NCBI GenBank assembly: GCA_963821935.1
Contig: CAWGFM010000005.1
Location: 868,001 to 932,000 of the forward strand
DNA length: 64,000 nt
Direction of reading: 5' to 3'
From: JAOUEA01 sp963821935
GTDB taxonomy: Bacteria > Actinomycetota > UBA4738 > HRBIN12
The notes under the pieces are model-generated. The model was not told the DNA's origin. It ran no database searches and saw nothing but the letters and a program-made list of their open reading frames with translations. Shown piece by piece: positions 49,983 through 58,382 of this stretch; the first letter of the stretch is position 1, and each line of letters starts with the position of its first letter. Both the position numbers and the translations under genes were made by a program.

Positions 49983-51293
49983 TCAGACGGTTTGCGGATC
50001 CGCGGCCTGCGTAGGTTCGGCCTCCGCTACCTCCACGGTGTCCGCTGGCGCATGCTGCCGCCTCGACAGCACCAGGAAGGGCAAGGACAGCAGCGAGATG
50101 CCGGCGCCGACCAGGTAGGACGGGGCGTAGCCGGACACGTCCGCGACGCGACCCAACGCCGGCTGGGCCCACACGCCGCCGGTCGATTCCATCATCGAGT
50201 CGAACGACAAGATCGTGGCCCGCTGCTGTGACGGGATGAGCCCGTTGAGGTAGGTCTGGCGGATCGGCATGGAGGCGGCGAACAGCAGTCCCCACACCGC
50301 GATGAAGCCGATCACCGCCCAGAAGCTCTCGATGAGCCCGATCAGGACCAGCGCCAGGATGCTCAGGGACGAGGTGGTGATCAACGCGGAGGTCCGTCGA
50401 TGGAAGAGCCGCCGGATCCGCGGCGCCGCCAGCCCACCCACGATCTGCGCGCCGGCGACGATGGCCGCCACCAGCCCGGCGATCTGATAGGCCTCCGGGT
50501 CGCCGTACAGCTCCAACAGATACGGCTGCAACGCGTAGAACGCGTAGAACCCCACCCCGCCGGTGAACAGCGCCTCCACCATGAGCCACTTGACGGCGGG
50601 CACGCGCCACCCGAAGCGGATCGAGGCACCCGCGACCTTCTTGATCTCGGTCACCAGTCCCTGGCCTCGTTCGGGGGTGAACCCCACGTCGTGCATCAAG
50701 CGGAACGCCACGATGAACATCACGATCAGGATCAGGCCACGGAGAACGAACGGCACCCCCAGGCCGACCTGTTGGGCGATGAACCCGCCGGCGACCGAGC
50801 CGGTCAGCATGGCCACGCCGGAGACGACCTGTCCCCGACCGAACACCGACTCCATGTCGCCCGTGTATCCGGTCGCCGTGAGCGCATCGACCAACCAGGC
50901 CTCGACCGCACCTGAGAAGAACGTGAACCCGAGCCCGATCAGGACCGAGACCGCGGCCCACTGCCAGAAGGGCGCCTCGATCTGCCACAACAGCACGTAC
51001 AGCAACGTGGACGCGCTGAGCGTGAGGGTTCCCAGCAGGTAGGAGGCCCGCCGGCCCACCGTGTCGGCGACGATGCCGGTCGGTACCTCGAACAGCACCA
51101 TGCCGGCGGTGAAAAACGCGTTGGCTGCGAAGGCCTGCAGGTTGGTCAGGCCGGCGTCCAGCAGGAAGATCGTGTTGATCCCCCAGATGAGCGAGGCCGC
51201 AAGCGTGTTTCCGAGCATCAGCGAGTAGTAGGTCCGCTGGATCGTGCGCGGCGTGAGCTGCGGACCCTCGACGGTTCCGTTCGTACTCGACAT
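49983..51293 (-). CDS. MFS transporter
   Basis: 436-residue transporter with about 12 hydrophobic segments. FEVPTGIVADTVGRRASYLLG is the motif A region after helix 2, VLIGLGFTFFSGAVEAWLVDAL is a typical helix 4, and the second half contains FAASMPIRQTYLNGLIPSQQRATILSFDS. The pattern is that of the MFS group often annotated in actinobacteria as drug or unknown-substrate transporters. ATG 51293 is chosen as the family start; an earlier in-frame start at 51344 is possible. Confidence 0.9.
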   Translation of the reverse strand: MSSTNGTVEGPQLTPRTIQRTYYSLMLGNTLAASLIWGINTIFLLDAGLTNLQAFAANAFFTAGMVLFEVPTGIVADTVGRRASYLLGTLTLSASTLLYVLLWQIEAPFWQWAAVSVLIGLGFTFFSGAVEAWLVDALTATGYTGDMESVFGRGQVVSGVAMLTGSVAGGFIAQQVGLGVPFVLRGLILIVMFIVAFRLMHDVGFTPERGQGLVTEIKKVAGASIRFGWRVPAVKWLMVEALFTGGVGFYAFYALQPYLLELYGDPEAYQIAGLVAAIVAGAQIVGGLAAPRIRRLFHRRTSALITTSSLSILALVLIGLIESFWAVIGFIAVWGLLFAASMPIRQTYLNGLIPSQQRATILSFDSMMESTGGVWAQPALGRVADVSGYAPSYLVGAGISLLSLPFLVLSRRQHAPADTVEVAEAEPTQAADPQTV

Positions 51294-51460
51294 GGTCGCC
51301 CCCGGGCCCTCACTCCTCAGACGACGGAACGCTCCGCATCTCATCGGTGTTCCCGCAGCATGCAGCGACGACGCGCAAGCCTCGTGGTCGACCGGTCACA
51401 TCGGGTTCCGCTGCATCGTCCGTTGACACGTCCGCGGACGGGCTCGGTCCGGTCAGCTCG

Positions 51461-52753
51461 CTATGCCTCCTCGCCGATCGCCTCGCTCGCCTCGCTGTCG
51501 CCGTCGCCGGCACTGAGCCGCGAGACGGCGATGTCGTCCTCGTGTCGAACCCGGTCCCGCAGATCGGAGAACCTCACCGCTTCGAAGGCGATCAGCGCCA
51601 CCATGATGGCGGTCACCAGCCCGAGGGCGGCCAGCGCCGGGATCCGGACGCCAACCGGGATCAGAGCCAGCAGCAGCGCGGCCACCACCACGCGCTGGAC
51701 GTTGACGCTGTGAACGTTGCGGTACCGGAACGCGACGTGTCCCAGGAGGTACAGGGCGACCCCGCCGAACATGGCGACCAACGGCAGCAGCTCCAGAGCA
51801 TCCGTCAGCGCATGGTCGCTGCTATCGGCAACCCACACCAGCACCTTCTTGAGTCCGAGGGCGAGCAGGACGATGCCGGCGATCATCGGCAGATGCAGAT
51901 AGGTGTAGGAGTCTCGCGCGAGGCGAGCTTGCTCTTCGCCGTGCAGCCGCCGCAGGACCCGTTCGGCCACGAGTGCAACGACATCGAAGTACGCCCACCA
52001 CAGGCAGCCGGCGAGCGCGAGACCCAGCACCGAGGCCGCGATGATCGGCAGCGAGATCGGCAGCGCCGCCACCCCCACGCCGATCGCCACGATCGATTCA
52101 CCGAGCGCCACGATGATGATGAGCCCGTGCCGTTCCGCGAAATGCGCCGCCGAGTTCAGTCGCCATCCGGATGCGCCGGCCAGGATCGTGCCTCCGAGAT
52201 CTACGACCAGCACCGCGACCCACGTGATCGTCTGCGCTCGCCCCTCCAGCCCCGACGCGACGAGCAAGAGCGCCGTGCTGCCCAGCACCGACGGCGCGAA
52301 CCGGATCAGCTGTCCCCGCAACCCGTAGTCATGATTGGCGCCGGCCGCGATCCAGAAGATCGACAGATGCAGCAGACGCACCGCGAGGTAGGCGAACGCG
52401 AACACGACCGGTCCGCTGAGACCGCCTTCCAGGTCCACGAATGCCTCAGGAACCGTAAGCGCCATCACGAACATGGCAGCCATGGCTCCGAACATCGTGA
52501 CCCGCCCGATGCCCTCATCCGCCTGCACCACGTTGGCGAGCCAGGCGTACCCGACCCAGCACCACCACAGCAGCGTCAAGACGAGCAAACCTCGCGCGAC
52601 ACCACGTGCCGAGAGATCTTCCGACATCAGTGCCGTGACCTGCGTCAGCGAGAACACGAACACCAGATCGAAGAACAGCTCGATCGGCGTCACGCGAGCT
52701 TCCTCGGAGACCGATTGGATCCTCGGGTGCATGCTCGTGCTCACGAGGTTCAT
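51461..52753 (-). CDS. ltrA: Low temperature requirement protein A (LtrA)
   Basis: 430-residue membrane protein with many hydrophobic segments. ELFFDLVFVFSLTQVTALM near residue 24 is the LtrA signature, with LVLTLLWWCWVGYAWLANVV, WRLNSAAHFAERHGLIIIVALGESIVAIGVG and ARDSYTYLHLPMIAGIVLLALG. In Listeria LtrA is needed for growth in the cold; elsewhere its role is unknown. Start ATG 52753 is chosen over ATG 52732 by family length. It converges on nothing and is divergent from the VOC gene. Confidence 0.92.
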   Translation of the reverse strand: MNLVSTSMHPRIQSVSEEARVTPIELFFDLVFVFSLTQVTALMSEDLSARGVARGLLVLTLLWWCWVGYAWLANVVQADEGIGRVTMFGAMAAMFVMALTVPEAFVDLEGGLSGPVVFAFAYLAVRLLHLSIFWIAAGANHDYGLRGQLIRFAPSVLGSTALLLVASGLEGRAQTITWVAVLVVDLGGTILAGASGWRLNSAAHFAERHGLIIIVALGESIVAIGVGVAALPISLPIIAASVLGLALAGCLWWAYFDVVALVAERVLRRLHGEEQARLARDSYTYLHLPMIAGIVLLALGLKKVLVWVADSSDHALTDALELLPLVAMFGGVALYLLGHVAFRYRNVHSVNVQRVVVAALLLALIPVGVRIPALAALGLVTAIMVALIAFEAVRFSDLRDRVRHEDDIAVSRLSAGDGDSEASEAIGEEA

Positions 52754-52856
52754 CGTCTCATGACCCCCGTGATCGCAGAGCGAGTGGCCCGGCCATCGTT
52801 TGTGGGTGGGGGCCGTGGGGTAGATCGCAGCACGGCGATGAACGGGAGGGACGGTC

Positions 52857-53234
52857 ATGCTGAACGACACGGATGCAACCGCGATGCTCGCGGTCAAGGA
52901 CATCGGGACGGCCACCACGTTCTACGAGGGGACCCTGGGGTTCGAGCCTTCGGGGAGCGCGCAGGACGGCATGGTCACGTACACCATGGGCCGCACACCC
53001 GTGCTGGTCTATGAATCCGAGTACGCCGGCACCAATCAGGCGAACGCCCTGGCCTGGGGAGTGGGCGATCGCTTCGACGAGGTGATGGAGTCACTCAGCG
53101 GCAAGGGCGTCACGTTCGAGCACTACGACCTGCCCGGGATGACCCTGGAGGGCGATGTCCATACCGCGGACGATTTCAAGGCCGCCTGGTTCAAGGACCC
53201 TGACGGCAACATCTTGCACATCAACAGCGGATAG
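52857..53234 (+). CDS. VOC family protein
   Basis: 125-residue glyoxalase-like protein: ATAMLAVKDIGTATTFYEGTLGF, VTYTMGRTPVLVYESEYAG, ALAWGVGDRFDEVMESLSGKG and WFKDPDGNILHINSG. GGGAGGGA precedes the ATG. It is followed by a convergent VOC gene after 15 bases. Family function is not clear for this subgroup. Confidence 0.9.
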   Translation: MLNDTDATAMLAVKDIGTATTFYEGTLGFEPSGSAQDGMVTYTMGRTPVLVYESEYAGTNQANALAWGVGDRFDEVMESLSGKGVTFEHYDLPGMTLEGDVHTADDFKAAWFKDPDGNILHINSG

Positions 53235-53249
53235 AACGCGGCTCGCCGG

Positions 53250-53624
53250 TCAGCTCTCCCACAACCCGAGCACGTTGCCTTCGGGATCTTTGAAGTAGGC
53301 GAACGCTCCCATGTCGGGGATCTCGGTTCTGGGCTGCACCACGCTGCCACCTGCCGCTTCGATCTTCTTCATCGAGTCGTCGATGGAGTCAACGCCGATC
53401 GTCAGGACCGGCGAGGGCGTGTCGGCGGAACGCTTCATCATGCCGCCGTTGATCGCGCCGGGTTCCGTGGGCATCTGCGTCGCCTCGTCGATCGCCGTCG
53501 TCATCGCGATCGTGTAGTCCATCTCCTCGATGGTGTTGAGCTGCCACCCGAAGGTCGACGCGTAGAACTCCGTCGCCCTCGACATGTCGTCGGCAGGGAT
53601 CTCGAAGTGCACCATCTTGTCCAT
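53250..53624 (-). CDS. VOC family protein
   Basis: 124-residue glyoxalase-like protein: MVHFEIPADDMSRATEFYASTFGWQ, INGGMMKRSADTPSPVLTIGVDSIDD, and YFKDPEGNVLGLWES. These features are typical of VOC proteins annotated as hydroxylase-like. ATG 53624 with GGAAGGAGCG upstream gives the standard N-terminus. It lies next to a convergent VOC gene but the two proteins are only distantly alike. Confidence 0.9.
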   Translation of the reverse strand: MDKMVHFEIPADDMSRATEFYASTFGWQLNTIEEMDYTIAMTTAIDEATQMPTEPGAINGGMMKRSADTPSPVLTIGVDSIDDSMKKIEAAGGSVVQPRTEIPDMGAFAYFKDPEGNVLGLWES

Positions 53625-53668
53625 GTCTGACGCTCCTTCCCGGCGGACGTGCAGCTCTCTGCTCGACC

Positions 53669-53869
53669 CTATCGCTTCACCGAGATCGCGTTCTCCGGGC
53701 AGTTCGCCTCTGCCATCTGGACCTTCCCCTCGAGCTCGGGGCCGACGTCTGCCAGCTTCACGACCGAGTACCCGTACCCGTCCGCCTCGAACACCTCCGG
53801 GCATGTGACGACGCAGCGGTTGTGACCCTGGCACCGCTTCCCGTCGACCTCCACGTGCACGGATGTCAC
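53669..53869 (-). CDS. P450-associated ferredoxin
   Basis: 66-residue [3Fe-4S] or [4Fe-4S] ferredoxin. Cysteines lie in KRCQGHNRCVVTCPEVFE and NCPENAISV; the extra Cys in VVTC could complete a 4Fe cluster, where most P450 partners have Ala there. Its GTG start overlaps the P450 stop (GTGA), showing a coupled pair. It should pass electrons from a ferredoxin reductase, not seen here, to the P450. Confidence 0.9.
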   Translation of the reverse strand: MTSVHVEVDGKRCQGHNRCVVTCPEVFEADGYGYSVVKLADVGPELEGKVQMAEANCPENAISVKR

Positions 53870-55050
53870 CGGCGACCACCTCCATCCAGGACCAACGGCA
53901 GAGGATCGATGCCGTGCCATGCGGGGTTCGAGCCAGGCACCAACGAGAAATCCGGATAGCGGATCAGGAACTCCTCCAGGGCCACGCGCAGCTCGCGTCT
54001 GGCGAGGTTCGACCCCATGCACCGATGGATCCCCGCCCCGAACGCGACGTGCGGGTTCGGCTGGCGATCGATCACCACTCGATCCCCGTCTGGGAACTTC
54101 GCTTCGTCGCGGTTGCCTGCCCCGAACACGAGCAACACGCGATCGCCGGCGCGCAGCGTCTGGCCGTCGAGATCGACGTCGCGCGTCACCGTTCGCGCCA
54201 TGCCTTGCACCGAGGATAGGCACCGCAGGAACTCCTCCACGGCCGACTCCACCAGTTCCGGTTCCTCCGCGAGCCTCGTCCGGTCCTCGGGATGCTGCGC
54301 CAGGTACCAGAGACTGCTGCGCAAGACCCATGCCGTGGTGTCGAGGCCGGCCACCACCAGGATGAATCCATAGTCGGCGAGCTCCTCATCGGTGAGGCGG
54401 CGACCATCGATCTCGGCGGTGAGCAGCCTGCCGAACAGGTCGTCGCGAGGGTCCTGCCCTTTCCTGGCCTCGAGGATGGCGGTGATGTAAGCCGTGAGCT
54501 CGGCGGCGGCTCGCATCGTCGAGTCGTAGTCGTGCGTCCTCACGTAGAAGATCCGGTTGATCCAGTCCTGGAGCTTGTCCGATCCATCGGTGGGGAGACC
54601 GGCGAGCTCACAGAACACCACCATCGGGAACGGCACGGCGTAGTTCGCGGCGATGTCCACCTCAGACTCACCTTCGAAGGCGTCGAGCAGCTGCATCGCG
54701 GTGCGCCGCACCATCGGCTCGAGCCGGTCGACCTGCTGGGGGCTGAATGCCGGCAGCATCGCCTTCCGGTACTTCCCGTGCATCGGAGGGTCGATGTCGA
54801 TCGGGATCCCGGGCCGCTCATTGCCCATCGGCGGCAGCAGCATGCCAGGGGAGACGGCGAACGTCTCGGGATCCTGCTCGATGCGATGGATGTCCTCGAA
54901 CCGGGTGACGAACCAGAAGCCGCCGTAGTGATCGCTGAACCCGACCGGACAGCCCTCGCGCAGTTCGCGGTACACGTCGAACGCGACATCCAGACCCTGG
55001 TCGTGATGCCGGAAATCGCGCTCGAGCGCCCGGATCCGATCGTCACCCAT
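53866..55050 (-). CDS. Cytochrome P450
   Basis: 394-residue bacterial class I P450. I-helix oxygen site VVAGLDTTAWV, ExxR in VEEFLRCLS, and the heme loop AFGAGIHRCMGSNLARREL with the axial Cys. DIDPPMHGKYRKAMLPAFSP is the C-helix region. ATG 55050 gives the normal length; the longer open frame to 55125 begins with TTG and runs into the divergent ArsR promoter. Coupled to its ferredoxin. Substrate unknown; the neighbouring genes do not form a pathway. Confidence 0.94.
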   Translation of the reverse strand: MGDDRIRALERDFRHHDQGLDVAFDVYRELREGCPVGFSDHYGGFWFVTRFEDIHRIEQDPETFAVSPGMLLPPMGNERPGIPIDIDPPMHGKYRKAMLPAFSPQQVDRLEPMVRRTAMQLLDAFEGESEVDIAANYAVPFPMVVFCELAGLPTDGSDKLQDWINRIFYVRTHDYDSTMRAAAELTAYITAILEARKGQDPRDDLFGRLLTAEIDGRRLTDEELADYGFILVVAGLDTTAWVLRSSLWYLAQHPEDRTRLAEEPELVESAVEEFLRCLSSVQGMARTVTRDVDLDGQTLRAGDRVLLVFGAGNRDEAKFPDGDRVVIDRQPNPHVAFGAGIHRCMGSNLARRELRVALEEFLIRYPDFSLVPGSNPAWHGIDPLPLVLDGGGRR

Positions 55051-55106
55051 GAAGGAGGCGAGCGTATTCCTCGGCTGCGACCCCAGCAATCTGCACCCGA
55101 TGCGGG

Positions 55107-55151
55107 TTGACACCTCGTGAGCCAAAGCAAATACTTAACCATATGGTTCAG
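55107..55151 (+). promoter_or_regulatory. Leaderless ArsR promoter with operator across the start codon
   Basis: TTGACA (55107-55112), 17-base spacer, AATACT (55130-55135), then CTTAACC-ATAT-GGTTCAG (55134-55151), an inverted repeat with one mismatch that includes the ATG. The design and the sequence AATACT(G/T)AACC(T/A)TATGGTTCAG are nearly those at 14207-14251. Confidence 0.82.
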
Positions 55152-55487
55152 TCTCAGCGACTCGATCGAACCTTCGCCGCACTCGCAGACCCGACCCGGC
55201 GCGACATCCTCGAGCGTCTCTCGACCGGGCCGGCCTCGGTGACGGAGCTAGCGACACCGTTGGACATCTCCCTGCCCGGGGTCATGAAGCACATCCACGT
55301 CCTCGAAGGGGCGGGCCTCGTGACCTCCCAGAAGCTGGGGAGAACCCGCGAGTGCCGGGTGGTTCCCGGGGACATGGACGATGCCCAGGCCTGGATCGAG
55401 CGGTACCGCCGTCGGTGGGAAGGTCGCCTCGATCGGCTCGGCGCCATCGTCGAACGCAAGCAGAAGGCGAAAGGAGCCAGATCATGA
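55143..55487 (+). CDS. ArsR family transcriptional regulator
   Basis: 114-residue repressor: MVQSQRLDRTFAALADPTRR, recognition segment DISLPGVMKHIHVLEGAGL, TRECRVVPGDMDDAQAWIERY. It is a close paralogue of the regulator at 14215. The ATG lies within the operator and about 8 bases after the -10, so translation is probably leaderless. Its stop overlaps the SRPBCC start (ATGA). It likely represses the pair until a ligand appears, and might cross-bind the other operator. Confidence 0.93.
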   Translation: MVQSQRLDRTFAALADPTRRDILERLSTGPASVTELATPLDISLPGVMKHIHVLEGAGLVTSQKLGRTRECRVVPGDMDDAQAWIERYRRRWEGRLDRLGAIVERKQKAKGARS

Positions 55488-55957
55488 GTCACGAGCTGAA
55501 GGTTGAACGGACGTTCGATGCATCGACCTTCGAGGTGTTCGATGCCTACGTCGATCCCGACACGCAGCGGGAGCTCTACGCGGACGATGAAACACCGATC
55601 GTGGAACTCGAGGAGTTCGGGCACCCGAGTGTCGGCAGCAGATGGACGATCTCGTTCGGAGCATCGAAGGAAGCGATGGTCCGCGAGATCAGCGTGTTCG
55701 AGGTGGTCGAGCGGCCCGCACGCCTGGTGAGCACGTCGACGATGACGATGCTCGACGGGACCGTCCTGCAGACGAAGTTCGAGATGACGCTGCAGGAGCG
55801 TGACGGCAAGACGCTGGTCACGATGGTGATGAGTGGCTTCCCGAACGCGGAGGTTCGGGACACGTACTCGGGGGGCCTGCCAGGCTTCCTCGACCGGTTC
55901 GAGGGGGCCGTTTCGGCGAGGGAAGCCCTGAAGAGCCGACACGACACCGAGCGATGA
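55484..55957 (+). CDS. SRPBCC (AHSA1-like) protein
   Basis: 157-residue START-like protein: LKVERTFDASTFEVFDAYVDPD, VELEEFGHPSVGSRWTISFG, RPARLVSTSTMTM, FEMTLQERDGKTLVTMVMSGF and a C-terminal helix ending ALKSRHDTER. AAAGGAGCC precedes the ATG inside the ArsR stop. Layout mirrors the pair at 13338-14215, including the RHDT near the C-terminus. Ligand unknown. Confidence 0.92.
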   Translation: MSHELKVERTFDASTFEVFDAYVDPDTQRELYADDETPIVELEEFGHPSVGSRWTISFGASKEAMVREISVFEVVERPARLVSTSTMTMLDGTVLQTKFEMTLQERDGKTLVTMVMSGFPNAEVRDTYSGGLPGFLDRFEGAVSAREALKSRHDTER

Positions 55958-56000
55958 AGCGGAGTAGGGTGCCTCGGCACAGGCACAGAAGGGTGGTGCG

Positions 56001-56198
56001 ATGCCCAAGGTCCAGGGATCGTCGAAGTCGGAGGTTCACTACCGGCCGGCTCCCAAGCCGGCGGTCCGATGCGCTGAGTGCAAGTTCATGTTTCCTCGCC
56101 TGTCGGTGGGCGGATGTCGTTTCGTCCGCGGCGTGATCCACGCCGGCGACACATGTGACGAGTTCACGCCACGCCGGACCGACGCTTCGAAGTCATAG
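56001..56198 (+). CDS. Small four-Cys protein, HiPIP-like spacing
   Basis: 65-residue protein with four Cys: CAECKF, then GGCRFV and DTCDEF, i.e. C-x2-C, ~14 residues, C, ~11 residues, C. This spacing recalls high-potential iron-sulfur proteins or a zinc site, but the conserved HiPIP aromatic residues are not clear. N-terminus is short, basic and without a signal peptide. No strong ribosome site except GTGGTGCG. Could be a small iron-sulfur or zinc protein; not firmly recognised. Confidence 0.55.
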   Translation: MPKVQGSSKSEVHYRPAPKPAVRCAECKFMFPRLSVGGCRFVRGVIHAGDTCDEFTPRRTDASKS

Positions 56199-56216
56199 GC
56201 TGCCGAAGGCGGTCCC

Positions 56217-56666
56217 GTGAAGTTCCGAGCCACGATCCAGTTGAACGGCAAGACCGCGACGGGGATCCCGGTCCCTGCTGCTGTGGTCGAGGAGCTCGGC
56301 AAGGGGAAGCGGCCGCCCGTGCACGTCACGATCGGCGACCACACGTACCGGAGCACCGTCGCGGCCTATGGCGACGTGTTCATGCTGCCGCTCAGCGGCG
56401 AGAACCGCGGGGCGGCCGGGGTCGCCGCCGGTGATGAGGTCGAGGTCGAACTCCGCCTCGACACCGAACCACGCGAGGTGACCGTTCCCCCCGACTTCGC
56501 GGAGGCGCTCAAGGGCGACGTCGATGCCGGCCGGTTCTTCGCTGGATTGTCGTTCAGCAAACAGCAGTGGCATGTGCTCTCGATCGAAGGCGCCAAGACG
56601 CCCGAGACCCGTCAACGGCGCATCGACAAGTCGATCGCGATGCTGCGTCAGGGCAAGGCGCGGTAG
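56217..56666 (+). CDS. YdeI/OmpD-associated protein with DUF1905 domain
   Basis: 149-residue protein: N-terminal DUF1905 beta-barrel (FRATIQLNGKTATGIPVPAAVVEELG, HVTIGDHTYRSTVAAYGDVFMLPLS, VEVELRLDTEPREVTVP) and a C-terminal YdeI segment (WHVLSIEGAKTPETRQRRIDKSIAML). The combination is common in actinobacteria. The GTG start at 56217 gives the normal start. Role unknown; the other YdeI protein in the window (944) lacks DUF1905. Confidence 0.9.
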   Translation: MKFRATIQLNGKTATGIPVPAAVVEELGKGKRPPVHVTIGDHTYRSTVAAYGDVFMLPLSGENRGAAGVAAGDEVEVELRLDTEPREVTVPPDFAEALKGDVDAGRFFAGLSFSKQQWHVLSIEGAKTPETRQRRIDKSIAMLRQGKAR

Positions 56667-56696
56667 CGAGACCCATCGACAGCGGCCAGTGCTGCG

Positions 56697-58358
56697 ATGC
56701 ATCATGGCTGGATGGATGCTGAGGGACGCATCGTGGGCCCGTCTCCGTGGTTCCTCGCGGTCGCGCTTGCGATCCCCATGGCAGGACTCGCCTTGTTGCT
56801 CGGTGTGCCCTCGCTCGACATCCAATGGGAACACCATCCCTCCCACTTCTGGCTGGTGTTCGGCGTCGCGTTCGTGAACGTCGCGCTCGGCTTGATCGTC
56901 AGCGAGGTGGCGCGACGGAGCGCAGACGAACGACTCTTCCTGGTCTCCATGGTGCTGCTGACGAGCGCGGGGTTCTTGGCGCTGCACGCTCTGGCCACCC
57001 CGGGTGTGGTGCTCGGCGGGCCGAACGCCGGCTTCGTCCTGGCGACCCCGATCGGGCTGGTGCTCGCAGCCGGCTTCGCAGCTCTGTCGGCGATCGAGAT
57101 GGACGATCGGACCGAGAGCACGCTTCGCCGATGGCAGACACCCATGCGGATCGGCCTGGTCGTGGTCCTGTTGGCGTGGGCGATCGCATCGCTGGCCGGA
57201 GTGCCGCCGCTGGACCGGGTCATCGAGTCCGAACGCGCTCCCTGGTTGTTGGTCCTGCTCCCGTTCGGCGTTGCCGCGTACGGGTTCGCAGCGTGGCGCT
57301 ACTTGTCGATCTATCGCGAACGCCGTCGACCGCTGCCGCTCGCCGTGGCGGTGGCGTTCGTGTTCCTGGCCGAAGCGTTGGTCGCCATGGCGTTCGGGCG
57401 CGCCTGGCAAGCCTCGTGGTGGGAATGGCATGTGCTGATGGCGATCGCGTTCGCCGTCATCGTGTTCGCCGCTCGGCACGAGTATCGACGGGGCCATTCG
57501 ATGTCGGGCACCTTCGGCGGCATCTACCTGGAGCGCACCCTCGAGCGACTCGACAGCCGTCAATCGACCGCGCTGGCGGAGCTGGTGCGCGCCGATGCCA
57601 ACGGCACCTTGGGCACGACGGCGCAGGAGCTCCGCGGTCGCGGCTTCACCGGCGATCAGGTCGCGGTCATGACGGACTCGGCGCGCGAGCTGGCTCGCAT
57701 GGACGGACTGCTGCGACAGTACGTCGGACCGCACCTGGCCGATCGGCTGGGAGCCGATCCCGAGCTGGCCAGGCTGGGAGGACAGGAACGAGAGGTCACG
57801 GTCCTGTTCGCGGACCTGTCGGGATTCACGACGTTCGCCGAAGGCAGGTCGGCCACCGAGGTGATCGACATGCTGAACGCCTATTGGGGGGTCGTGGTCC
57901 CATTCGTCGTGGATCAGGAGGGCGGCTTCATCGAGCGCTTCGCCGGCGACGGCGTCTTGGCGGTGTTCAACGCGCTGGGCGATCAGCCCGACCACGCGGC
58001 CCGGGCCGTTCGGGCGGCCGTCGCGATCCGCGATCGGTCGGCGGACGTGCGAGGCTCCGACGAGTGGCCGCGTTTCCGCGTCGGCGTGAACACCGGCGTA
58101 GTGGTCATCGGCAACGTGGGAGCGGGTGCGCAGCGCTCCTTCTCGGTGATCGGTGATACCACCAACGTCGCCGCACGATTGCAGGGCTTGGCCACACCTG
58201 GGCATATCACGATCGCGGGCCGCACCCTGGACGAAGTCAACACGGAGCCGGACGTGATCATCGACGTCCGGCCGCTCGGCCTCACGGAGCTCAAGGGCAA
58301 GGCCGAGCCCACGGAAGCCTTCGAGCTCCTGTCGGTCTCCGGAGCCGTCCATGGTTGA
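56697..58358 (+). CDS. Membrane class III cyclase with N-terminal 7-helix region
   Basis: 553-residue protein. About seven hydrophobic segments fill residues ~15-255, like a MASE-type sensor; then a linker helix and a cyclase domain from about residue 365. Catalytic Asp in FADLSGFTTF, second Asp in RFAGDGVLAVF, and VIGDTTNVAARL with Asn and Arg are present. The usual adenine-binding Lys before AGDG is Arg, a variant seen in other actinobacterial cyclases. GEFxx-type C-terminus (ELKGKAEPTEAFEL) is normal. Product is probably cAMP; specificity is uncertain. Confidence 0.9.
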   Translation: MHHGWMDAEGRIVGPSPWFLAVALAIPMAGLALLLGVPSLDIQWEHHPSHFWLVFGVAFVNVALGLIVSEVARRSADERLFLVSMVLLTSAGFLALHALATPGVVLGGPNAGFVLATPIGLVLAAGFAALSAIEMDDRTESTLRRWQTPMRIGLVVVLLAWAIASLAGVPPLDRVIESERAPWLLVLLPFGVAAYGFAAWRYLSIYRERRRPLPLAVAVAFVFLAEALVAMAFGRAWQASWWEWHVLMAIAFAVIVFAARHEYRRGHSMSGTFGGIYLERTLERLDSRQSTALAELVRADANGTLGTTAQELRGRGFTGDQVAVMTDSARELARMDGLLRQYVGPHLADRLGADPELARLGGQEREVTVLFADLSGFTTFAEGRSATEVIDMLNAYWGVVVPFVVDQEGGFIERFAGDGVLAVFNALGDQPDHAARAVRAAVAIRDRSADVRGSDEWPRFRVGVNTGVVVIGNVGAGAQRSFSVIGDTTNVAARLQGLATPGHITIAGRTLDEVNTEPDVIIDVRPLGLTELKGKAEPTEAFELLSVSGAVHG

Positions 58359-58382
58359 CAGGGTCGAGGATATGCTCGTCAC

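Noticed and set aside
51347..53014. 555-residue plus-strand open frame
   Set aside because: Antisense to ltrA, with Asp/Arg/Gln/His repeats typical of shadow frames.
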